A stretch of 64,000 nucleotides of DNA, taken from the NCBI GenBank assembly GCA_028673005.1, contig CM054116.1:94880707-94944706 (forward strand), written 5' to 3'. Positions 54,701-64,000 of the stretch are shown here, one piece after another (within the stretch, counting starts at the first letter, position 1; each line of letters starts with the position of its first letter). The position numbers were made by a program, and so were the translations under genes. The stretch comes from Tanypteryx hageni (Eukaryota; Arthropoda; Insecta; Odonata; Petaluridae). Below the pieces are notes generated by a model. That model was not told where the DNA came from, ran no database searches, and saw only the letters and a list, made by a program, of their open reading frames with translations.

Positions 54701-57300
54701 CAAAACAGCCGCAATTTTGGCTCTCAGCGCTCGGGCATCTATTCACGCGGTGTTAATGACAGAAATACCTACCATCTGAGAGCTTGAGTTGGAGAGCCGG
54801 AGCGTCCAAATGGAGGCGATGATGGCATGCCATCCCTCGCGAAGACGCATAAATCATGAAGATGAAGGGTAAAATAATTTACCTCCAAACACCCAAGTCG
54901 TGCAGCAAATGGGATAATATGGAGATAACTCGTTTTCTGTGAACAGACTTTTAGTTGCATCCTTGATTCCATCTGATGGCCGTCAAACGTCACGAGTGCC
55001 TCTCCTTTCCACGGATGGCGCGTGAGCATAAACCTTAGTCTCCGCTTTCTCACGCTACGTGTCGTCAAGAGACGTAGCCACGTCAAAGTAATTACATAGC
55101 GTTTGTTGATGACGTGACCAAAAAAAGAGCTCACTTTCATAGGCCAAGGCAGTGCTGCACCAGCGGAAGGAAGATGAGAAAAGCTGGCTATTATCTTTTG
55201 GCGAGAAGTTTTCCAAATACTTAAACGGAAAAGCTGACTGGCGTAATAAATGATTAACTTTCAGTTGGCTCACGTAGTAAGATAACGAAGATGTAAAAAC
55301 CGCATGGTAAATAACAAAATATTAACAAGATCGATTATTATTCGTCAAAGTCTACGACATTTTTTCAATAACGTTCCTCAAAGTTATCGACTAACCTGTG
55401 AAAGAGCATTAAGTAGAGATTAGGATAAACTCAGGACAAGGACTTAAGTTGGCAGTATGGGCGCGGCTCTAAATTTCAGAATAGCTTGGGAAGAAGGGTT
55501 TCAACATTGTTGAGGTAATGCATGATAGATTGCTACGTTGAAATTTGACATTACGAGAAGAATAGCAAAAACAATATAATACATCGGATATAAAATTGAA
55601 AGAGAGAAGACAAAAGACGATTGAAATACATATTTTCAAAAGTTTCTGATGGAATCCTACACTTTGCAATTTCTACGCTAAAAGAAAACATCGCCTGTTT
55701 GGCGTCCATCTATATATGCCAGCGAAAGCACGGATAGATTTAACAAACATTTTAAAAAAATCCATTTCCTGTCTCAGCTCTTGAGTAATCCTCAACTAAT
55801 CCAATATCAGGTTGGAAGAAACATGATTCTGAAGGTTAATGCGAAAGGACCAACATAATTGCCCCCTCATAATTTGCGTTTTAGAAACAATAATTTGACT
55901 ATTGTTCCCAAATCCAGCCAACAGCTTTCCACGCGATATTTACAAAAAAGAACATTGTCCTTCCAGGCGCAAAATATGAGCTTTGCGGAAGACTCGCGAA
56001 AAAGTAGGGTGCATTTTTCACCTGACGCAATCCATCACGGATCGATGACACTCAAGACAAGGGAACGATTCCAAATTTATTCCACTCCACGAACAATTCG
56101 TTTTGAAATAAAACCCAGCATTCTCCGTCACGCCTCCGATCTTCGTTTGTTTTAATTGCCCGATCTCGTTCCGTCGAGGGGGAGATCGAGAATAAATAAG
56201 GAAACGCCACCGCCTTCCTCTTCCCGAGAGACGCCGCCACTCTCACAAGATGAATGCAGACGACCCTTTGGCCCTCCGTCTCGATCCATCGCGAGGGAGA
56301 GAACAATGCAGACCGAGGCTGCTTTAGGGACAATGAGAGAGCCCTCTGCTATGCGCAGAATCGAGTCAGAAAACCCTATCTGCGGATCAGCGCACGCTTT
56401 TGTTTTCTCGGCTAGAAGGGGATTGTCCGGTCGCTCATCCCGTCCCTCGACATCCTCTGCCCCCTTTCTTTTCACGCATTTCGATACAAGCCCCCGTTTT
56501 CACGGTCTGGAGATCGGAAGAGATGCAAGACGGTCCGAAGACGTCGGACGGACTAGTTTTTCCTCTCCGCGATCTCCAGTCGGCTCCTTAACTTCACATC
56601 CTGCCCCTTTCCCCGGATATGGAAGGAACCCTATTTTATTCCGGCGCTCTCGCGCGATTCCTCAGGGAAGTGGTCGACACGCACGGGCCGGAAAATCTCG
56701 TTAATTGCTTCGAGTCGACTCCTGAAGGCAAAGGCGAGGAGGGTACCGAGAGAAAAATTTCTCCGAGAATTGAAAAAAAAATCTCACAAGTATTAAAGAT
56801 CTCGAAGGAGGAAAGTAGAGAGGGAGGTGAGCGGTGGCAGAAAAAAGAACCTTTCCGACGATAAACGGCGTGCAGGTTTTTTAATGAATTTTACGTTCCC
56901 TTCAAAGGTGAAAAATCGGACCGAAATGCGCCCGTTTTTTTCTGCTGAGAGCGCTGAAGAGCATTGGGGAGAGGGAGATGATGGGAAACGTTTTATAGAG
57001 CCCAAAAGCGTAGACAATCGAAAGCTTAAAAACACCTGAAACATCAAAAAATTGCAGACAATATAAATGTTTCTCAGAAAAAAATCCATTCGATAGCTCT
57101 TCGCAGAAAGAAGAGGAATGTGACGCATCGAGATTCGCAAAAGAAAAATACGAGTCCTCAGCGAAACAAAGTTCTAGCATCTTGAGATTACGGAGAAAAA
57201 CATCGCTTAACTTCTCTCGAAGAAAACAGAGTGCATTTCTTCAAGAAGAGAAAAATATGCAAGTGCTTGAATTTTAAAAAGCAGCGCCAACAATCTAAAT
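51740..57300. other. 5.6-kb stretch without a supported gene
   Basis: Open frames of 60-182 codons occur on both strands (for example 54348-54746 minus, 56156-56704 plus), often overlapping each other, none with a recognised motif. GA runs at 51932-51944 and 53695-53714. CpG-rich at about 56150-56750. No RNA gene or terminal repeats seen. Confidence 0.45.
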
Positions 57301-57593
57301 CGCTGGTTCCCAAACTACGCCGCACGGGACACTTCCGGCTCTCCGCGAATTAAGCAATTGAAGAACAAAAGTGTAACACAATGAAAATGGAAACATAAAA
57401 GAAAACAATATATTTCGTCTTTATTTCTCTTTTCACATAATAGATGAATACATTTCAAACAAATCAGGTAACATGACCCACAACTAAACCGTTGTTTCCT
57501 TAAATTTCTCGCCAATTCTACTTTGCGTGTGGCTCATGATGAGCGTGTAAGTCGGCTGGGTGGCTCTCGACCCGAAAGGTTTAAGCACCACTG
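57301..57593. mobile_element. hAT MITE, perfect TSD ATCTAAAT
   Basis: Left CGCTGGTTCCCAAACTACG and right GGTTTAAGCACCACTG (reverse CAGTGGTGCTTAAACC) are decayed inverted repeats. Perfect 8-bp repeats ATCTAAAT at 57293-57300 and 57594-57601. The GTGTGGCTCATGATGAGCGTG block near the right end is subterminal. 293 bp, non-coding. Confidence 0.85.
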
Positions 57594-57601
57594 ATCTAAA
57601 T

Positions 57602-58269
57602 TAACTGTGATTATCATCTCGCTCACCAGATTCCGCTAGAAAAATCAATTGCCGTATGGTTCAAATTGATCGTCTATCTTTACAGCGATCGCACCCAAAA
57701 GTATGAAAAACAAAAGTCCAAACCAGGACTAATGCAAGCTGGTTTCCAGAAGTTGACGTTCCGAATTGATTACTTATATTGACAGGAAATGTTTCAGTAT
57801 GCGTTAGTCATTCCAAGGAGTTCTAAGAAATTCATAGTTTTATCAATGTTAGAGAAAAATTGGAAAACAAATTAATAGAGCAACATCAGGTTTAAAATAC
57901 TAAAAGCAATGTCAAAATCTTTCTGACCTAGTTTACATGTATTTTTTAAATAAACGAATTTAATAAATGTTACTGTTTATACGCTAATATGTGCATTGCT
58001 GAAGGGTAGTCGAGTGGAAAAGAAAATAACCCATTTGTTCACTCGTCTATGCTCAAGCCGAGTTCGGTAATAATAGTCTCCATGGCAACAGTCCGATAGA
58101 ATGCGATTTAAAACGCTGTTTTAGTAGAAATTCAAGAAAATACGATCGATTGCCAAAATTCGGTATAAGAATTAGGTTCTACATTCTTTTCTCCTTAGAA
58201 CAGTACAAACCTCGTTCCGATATCACGATTTCAAGATATTTTAAAGTATTAAAGAAAACATCCCTGCAC
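57602..58269. other. No supported feature
   Basis: AT-rich sequence with no recognised element. Confidence 0.5.
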
Positions 58270-58289
58270 GATAGATTTGAGTCTTCCTA

Positions 58290-58480
58290 TGTAAAACAAA
58301 TAGCGGAAAAAAGTTCCTGGAATCGAACCCGGGACTTCAATCATCGAAAAATAAATATAGCCTGGAGGTGGGCCCTGGCAGCACGAGCCTCATACCAAGT
58401 TCCGTGAAAATCGGTCCATTGATGCAAAAGTTGTTAGTAGGACACACATACACAGACAAGACCATTTCAGAAGGCTATGT
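58290..58480. mobile_element. SINE head (minus) next to an RTE-like 3' end (plus)
   Basis: At 58317-58340 the minus strand has GGGTTCGATTCC, an exact B-box core, with no readable A box. At 58381-58470 the plus strand has AAGTTCCGTGAAAATCGGTC, a CATTGATGCAAAAGTTG-like block and ACACACATACACAGACAAG, which follow the usual RTE-like 3' UTR wording. They could be two pieces of one RTE-driven SINE or two unrelated fragments. Confidence 0.4.
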
Positions 58481-58603
58481 TTCCTTCGGAAACCAGCCTA
58501 AAAATGTAGAAAAATCGCAAACGCGGGCTAAAATACATCATCGGCCTGTGTATGTATGTAGGTATGAGTGTCTATATGTGTGGGATTGCGCGAGCACGTA
58601 CTC

Positions 58604-58622
58604 AGAGAGAGAGAGAGAGAAA
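58604..58622 (+). repeat. (GA)n microsatellite
   Basis: About eight uninterrupted AG/GA units. Equivalent short GA runs occur at 22821, 32699, 35484, 53695 and 63746. Confidence 0.95.
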
Positions 58623-58639
58623 TTTAAAAAAACAGAGGT

Positions 58640-58745
58640 CATTACATGGATCAGCGTGGCCGTATTCTCATCCAAAAGCAGGTTTTGAATCCGCAACGTC
58701 AGGTGGCAGACGCTATCCTGTCCTGCCACCTGAGTAATAACTGCC
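58640..58745 (-). mobile_element. Possible SINE head on the minus strand
   Basis: Minus strand reads GGTGGCAGGACAGGATAGCG, then GCGGATTCAAAACCTGC, a degenerate B box in the expected position about 35 bases on. The plus strand also has a GGTGGCAG ... CTGCCACC inverted pair, which could alone explain the pattern. Confidence 0.3.
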
Positions 58746-61700
58746 ACAAAAAAGCACGAGCGACGCTTATAAAAAAAGACCCGCTCGTGCGACAAAAAAA
58801 TGTACAAATTAATCAAAATACCGGTTAGTCTCCCGGATAAATCTTTGGTACCGGTAAAGGGAATTTGAATACGCATGTCGAAAGAGAGGGTCCGCTTATC
58901 AAAAAGCTTTCTAGGACGTCATCTTCTTCTCCGTTCCACTTATCCGAGCGGTGCGGGGAAGGCAGGCAAGAAAGTCGTTCCACTTCAAACCACGACTCTT
59001 TCCGCGCGCATAAGATAATTACTGAATTCTCGTGAGAGGCTCCTCTCGTGCGAACGAACTCTTACGTAACCATTTCCGTGACAACCGCATCGCCAATTCC
59101 ATACGAAACTAATTGACAGTAAAGAATAAACGGAGAGGCGACGTGAGCGCAAACGCCGCTCACTTGCCTACATAACTTCAAACAAGCAAACGTTCGTTCA
59201 GGGGGAAACCGAATTTTCCGTATATTTTCTCGCTCGAGGTCCGACTCGCGATTCGAGACGGGCAAGTTCGATCGGAAAGGCTCGCTCGATATCGCGCGCG
59301 TGACCGCGAAGAAGCGCGGTTAAAAACGAGAAAGTGAAAATTTCGCGTCGCGAAAAAGCCTAGAAGTCAACTGTGGCTAATGAGCGCGAAAAGGGAAAAG
59401 AAAACAGGCGAGGATCTAGCTTTCGGTCGGCCGAAATTTATCCCCGAAAATCTAGGCCGTCCGTTGAAATCGCCCCGCGCCGAACGTCGCCTAATATCCT
59501 CGCACTAAATCACTCGGAAGCCGTACAAAATCTCTCGGCGAAATGAGAGCGCGCGGTCTATTTTTTACGATAAAAAAATTACCGCCGCGAATCGCATTTA
59601 CGCGCTTAGAACATCAAGATAAATCAACGAAATTATACACAAGGCGAAACGCGTTTTTTGTTCGGACACTCTTGTTTTTTATAACGGTCGGGCTATTAAA
59701 GGAAGATGTAGTGCAAGTACGCGATTAATAAAAACTCGTTCGAGAAGGCGGTGCGAGCTATTATTAGCTCCGTCGGGGCAAAGAAAATGCTCCGATGAAT
59801 TTCCCAAGAGTCCCCGGCTCGATTCGGAGCCTATAGCGGCGGGTGATGTCAACGACCGCGGCATAGAGCAATGTATATGCGGAAATAGTCCTCGCGCGGA
59901 GGCAGACGTCATCTCCCGCAATATCCCATACCCCGTGCCACTGCCATGCTTCGAGCCACGAGTCAATTATTTTACCACGGGTTCCGATCGAACCGAAGTC
60001 GTTCCGATCGAACCGAAGTCTCCCGTCTCCAAATTAACATCTCGCAGTTCTATCTATTAGCGCGAATGAAGGGTCGCCCTATTTATTTTCGATCGCACGC
60101 GGAGATGTGAACGGTCGGACGAATATTAAGCACCATTCCGGCGGAACAGTCGGAATTTAGGCGTTGATGTCTCTGGTTACGAGGGCATTGCTACTCGGAT
60201 CCCAAAGCGTTGCGATTCCGGCGGGCGTAGGACATTGGCACGAAGCGGAACTGTCATCAAGGAGTCGCCACCATCGAGGGGCGATAACCAATGCGGAAAA
60301 CAAGTTCCGGCTAGCGGAAAATATTGTCACCGTCCAAGACGAACGGAAATAAGAGCCAATAAGACAGGACAAACCGGGCGTCTGAGACACATTTCTGTCT
60401 GCTGCGGCATTTGGCGATAATATCGCATCCGCAATTAACGTCTCGTCCTACAATGAGGTCGACATTACCGCAGCCTCAAAACTCGTCGCATTTTGAAATA
60501 AAAAAAACCACGCGAAGTTTTGTGCAAAAGAAATCGACGAAATAAGTAGCGCAGGCGCACGCAAGATGTGTGGAGAACGTTTAATCTCAGCCGCTCGAAA
60601 AATAAATACCTCGGGCCGTCCATTCCAGCGCGTGTCGCGCTAGAGGATTATTTGCGTATGCGAGCTGTGGAGCGGCCGGGGATCAGTATACGCCTCACAT
60701 ACAACCGCCAGACGAGTCATCATTACAGGAATGAGCGGGTTTGGGAAAGAAACAAAGCAGCAGCGGCAGTCGCAATAATAGTGCAAATGATGACGCCGCA
60801 AAGATCGCGAATTACTGCGACCCGTAACTAAGGCGTTTGCTGACGCGTTTAGCTGCCAAGAGGATCGGATTCTTAGAACGATACGCAGTTAACGCGCGCT
60901 CTGGTTACGGAAAATGAGACGATGAAAAAAAAAACTAAGTAACGCGGAAGACTAAAAGAAATCAAGACGGAAATTTTACGATCGCACGCTATGCACACGA
61001 CGCATCATCATGCAGTTTAAAACGAATAGGATTCGTTGTTGAGTAACCGCTTCAAAGGCGCGGGTGTGGTGAATACTAATTAAATATGACGAAAGGAATT
61101 AATTTTACGACACGACCGTTGGCTTCCGACGGTCACTCCCTGAAAGCGATGGGCAGTTATTAACGGGGAATGAAGCAGCCGCCGATGAATACAAGATAGC
61201 AACATACACCGCTACCATAAAGAGTTTATTATTTCTACAAGTAATCGCATTAAGCTTCATTAGGTTCGAAAGTGATGCTTTTCTAGAAGGAAAGAAGGTT
61301 TATGAGAACATTTAACTTACGATTTAAGCACAAATTGAGATAAGAGGTTGTTATGATTCCCTAATCTCAGCACTGGAATTTATGTAGTTTATCTTTTTCT
61401 CCGTCCACCGCTAATTATAATTCATTAGAATTCATTCAATCGCCCTTTTATAACCCTTATTTCCCAAGTTTTTGTTGATTTATTTTTTTTATTTCCGTAT
61501 ATCCTTTGCACCATCACGGGCTGGTGAAAAAAGCTTTAGATCATGTTCTCATTCTATCGAGGACACCCGCAGCGTAAAGGATAGCCGAAACGGAAAAAAA
61601 CTTTCTGAAAATTACTCCCGTAGAAATAATACTGGCGAGATTAGCGGTCAGAAGGGCACGTCGCATGATCAACATGAAGTTAGATATCATCAATCTCATT

Positions 61701-63118
61701 GAACATTTATCATTCTGTCAGTAGTAAATTAAAAATATTGAAATATCGTAATTAATGAAAATACTGATATAGAAAATGTATCTCCTTTGGTAGATTGAGT
61801 TTTAAGATTAGACAATGACTTGCATGAAATTGATGAGAGAAATTGCAAATAAATTACGCACGAGGGTCTTTATATAAACTAAATGGAAAATTCTAAACAA
61901 TTTCAAAGGAACATAAAATACTTACTAAACATAAAATACAATTTAAAAATTTTTCGGAACACAGGGCACTAATTAAGGCTTCAAACATAATAAAGGCCAA
62001 CCAAAGTTACGCCGAATTACGTATAGCTGTAAACATGTCTCACTTTAAAAAAATTACTTATAGTAGTTATAAAAATCCTACGTAAATCATGACATAAAGG
62101 ATCTAAAGAGAGAAGCAAAAATAATGAAAATATTTCACCAATGAAGCAAAAAAACTCCTTGAATAAGAAAATGTAGAGAGAGACGCTATCGGATGCTAAG
62201 TAAACAAAAAATGTCCAGATAATGAGTAGAATTCCACCATTTTATATAAGCAAACTTCTAAAAAAGCAAAAAATCGCTACTAATGATTCACTACGACCGC
62301 AATCTTTTACTTGAGATTCTTCTCCCTAAAAACTTACACGCGAAAATTACCCTTAATTAATCAAAGAATTGAAGCATCTATTCTATCAAGTGTTTTCGGA
62401 AAATACTAAATTCTGGAAAACCTGTCGGCACTAGGAGAATTTCCAATAATGTTTCAAAAACTAAAGTCCTGATGGTATGGAGATGAAATCACAGCCATTC
62501 TTCAAAATTAGATCTCAACATTCCTTTAATGTAATTTCGCAGTTTTAATCTTACGACGATCGGCACACATAGCGGGAAAATAAAATGTTAGTACTCGAAA
62601 ATTAATAGTATTACTGACCACAACACACGAAAACAAAAACAACAAACACGGTCGTTAAAAACAGGCGTACAATGCGACAACATTTTCACAATTTTTACCG
62701 AGAAGACGAAAAGTTTTGCGATACAAGTAAACATAAACTCATACTTTCTCTGCGATTTATAGTCACTTAAATACATCGTTTAGCACTTGGCATTAAACGA
62801 CCCTTGAGCAGGGAGAGAGATTAAAAGCGCGCGAGAACATCCCCACATTCCGCGCAAAGCGATTTTCCCGCGAGCGCGCTTATAAGCCGCCGTGCACCGC
62901 CGCCATCATAAATATCTCCCATCCTCTACACTCACACGAGACAAGAATATCGTCGCGTTCGGATTCCCTCGAGAAAAGGGCTTCCTTCCAATCCCTTCAG
63001 AGTCCGGTTTTGTCCCCGCCGCCGCCGTAATCTCCTTCCTTTTTCCCTAAGCCACGCGAAATGTCTCGACTAGTTAATTACTACGCCTTTCCTTTCTGCC
63101 AACGTCTATATAAAATGG
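58746..63118. other. 4.4-kb stretch without a supported gene
   Basis: CpG-rich from about 58900 to 60900, AT-rich after 61200. No exon, RNA gene or terminal repeat recognised. A promoter-like TATAAG with GC-rich flanks lies at 62881-62886, and TATATAAAA at 63105-63113, but no transcript evidence follows either. Confidence 0.4.
59981..60020 (+). repeat. Perfect 20-bp tandem duplication
   Basis: GTTCCGATCGAACCGAAGTC occurs twice back to back. The unit contains the near-palindrome TTCCGATCGAACC. It lies in the CpG-rich part and has no coding context. Confidence 0.95.
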
Positions 63119-63126
63119 CTCCCAGA

Positions 63127-63232
63127 TAGAGTCCTGCACGGGTAGGATATCTCGCGCATTTACCCGACCCGCAACATATGCTGCGGATACCCGCGGGCCG
63201 GGTCTGGTAAATTGCGGGTATGCAGGTCTCTA
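63127..63232. mobile_element. 106-bp palindromic hAT MITE, TSD CTCCCAGA / TTCCCAGA
   Basis: Left TAGAGTCCTGCACGGGTAGG and right ATGCAGGTCTCTA (reverse TAGAGACCTGCAT) are inverted repeats; inner GCGCATTTACCCGACCCGC pairs with GCGGGCCGGGTCTGGTAAAT, so almost the whole element can fold on itself. Flanking 8-mers match at seven of eight. The TAGAGTCCTGCA terminus is a known style of hAT end. Confidence 0.85.
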
Positions 63233-63429
63233 TTCCCAGACATCTATGCGACGCTAAGTATGCTGCAGCGGGCGAAGAGATGACTGGATGCGGGGGAGGA
63301 GGGTGACGGCTGGCGGTAGAAGGAGAGAAAAAGTAGCCGTTGGATAAACGCGGGGAAAAAGGAGCTTTCTCTCCCTCCAATTTGCCTGAGGAACTTATCG
63401 AGGAGTTTTGGAGGGCTTCTCACGAAGGA

Positions 63430-63600
63430 GGATGAGAGAGAGGGAGGGAGAGAGGAGGGAGGGAAAGAGGAGGGAAGGGAGAGAGGAGGGAAGGGAGAGA
63501 GGAGGGAAAGGAGAGAGGAGGGAAGGGAGAGAGGAGGGAAGGGAGAGAGGAGGGAAGGGAGAGAGGAGGGTAGGGTTCGAGAGTGGCCGGCGAACGGGCG
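63430..63600 (+). repeat. Purine-rich minisatellite, ~16-bp units
   Basis: GGAGGGAAGGGAGAGA-like units repeated about seven times with small changes. Pure purine on the plus strand for long runs, hence long open frames rich in Arg/Glu/Gly. Confidence 0.85.
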
Positions 63601-63604
63601 GCGA

Positions 63605-63735
63605 GGTGAGGGAGGGAGAGAGAGAGGTGGGGGAGGGAAGGGGGAGAGAGGTGTGGGGAGGGAAGGGGGAGAGAGGTGTGGGGAGGGAAGGGGGAGAGAG
63701 GTGTGGGGAGGGAAGGGGGAGAAAGAGGGGAGGTA
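63605..63735 (+). repeat. Purine/G-rich minisatellite, 25-bp units
   Basis: GGTGTGGGGAGGGAAGGGGG recurs at 63650, 63675 and 63700 with a preceding diverged unit near 63626, period 25 bp. Runs of G give quadruplex potential. GA dinucleotides follow at 63746-63766. Confidence 0.9.
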
Positions 63736-64000
63736 GGCGCCCGGAGAGAGGAGAGAGAGAGAGAGAGGTTCCCTAACTCGCCGGAGCGATCCCCTCCCTC
63801 CTCAGAAGACCGGAAATCACGGATTGGTCACATACATACCTCGACGCCCACGGATTTAGGACCGCGATAGAAGCAAAGGGGGTAATAAAACATCCAACTC
63901 CGTCCATGGCAACGGAACGGGATTGCGTGATGAAGGCGTAAGAATCTCAACGGTAGAGTTTTCGGGAGAACGTCGATCCCTTTCCGTGTCATTCGAGTCC

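Noticed and set aside
56156..56704. 182-codon plus-strand frame
   Set aside because: GC-rich stretch, overlapped by minus-strand frames of similar length, with no recognisable domain.
63408..63870. Arg/Glu/Gly-rich open frames
   Set aside because: Produced by the 16- and 25-bp purine minisatellites; no biological protein pattern.

Overview
This is eukaryotic nuclear DNA, most probably from an arthropod and plausibly an insect. The evidence is indirect: decayed RTE-, CR1/L2- and Jockey-type LINE copies whose coding fragments look like those in arthropod genomes, a dense population of short hAT and mariner/pogo-type elements, tRNA-headed SINEs, and many dinucleotide and purine-rich simple repeats. 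I see no operons, no bacterial signals and no convincing host exon. Long open frames are explained by chance in GC-rich or low-complexity sequence. I cannot name the species.

Layout. 1-2429 is an RTE-type LINE that kept its 5' end but lost everything after the polymerase YADD motif. 2.7-11.4 kb is a repeat graveyard: a SINE, a ~150-bp satellite array, a dimeric hAT-type MITE, a ~36-bp minisatellite, a V-domain-like SINE, a 326-bp near-perfect hairpin, a 162-bp tandem array and several hAT remnants, one of which appears to carry a scrap of a transposase C-terminus. 14-20 kb has further hAT MITEs, another V-like SINE and a long polypyrimidine tract interrupted by a LINE 3' end. 24-26.4 kb is an almost continuous chain of repeats (tRNA-like repeat, hAT, hAT, hAT). 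27.6-31.7 kb has a G-rich minisatellite, a V-like SINE, two TA-flanked MITEs and two further SINEs. 37.3-38.4 kb is a hAT element split by a 5'-truncated CR1/L2-type LINE. 43.6-45.2 kb is a broken Jockey/CR1-group LINE. 49-51.7 kb has three hAT elements, two of them inserted at the same 8-bp target. 57.3 kb and 63.1 kb carry further hAT MITEs, and the window ends in purine-rich tandem repeats.

The long stretches between these elements (notably 19.6-23.1, 31.7-37.3, 39.2-43.6, 45.2-49.0, 51.7-57.3 and 58.9-63.1 kb) hold no gene I can support. They are best described as intergenic or intronic DNA. The window cannot show whether it lies inside a large intron.

No multi-gene system was found. The most unusual observations are structural: the dimeric MITE (5.4 kb), the repeated use of one 8-bp hAT target (50.9-51.7 kb), the LINE-in-hAT nest with both target duplications readable (37.3 kb), the long hairpin (8.0 kb), and a SINE family whose body resembles, from memory, the V-domain of vertebrate V-SINEs.
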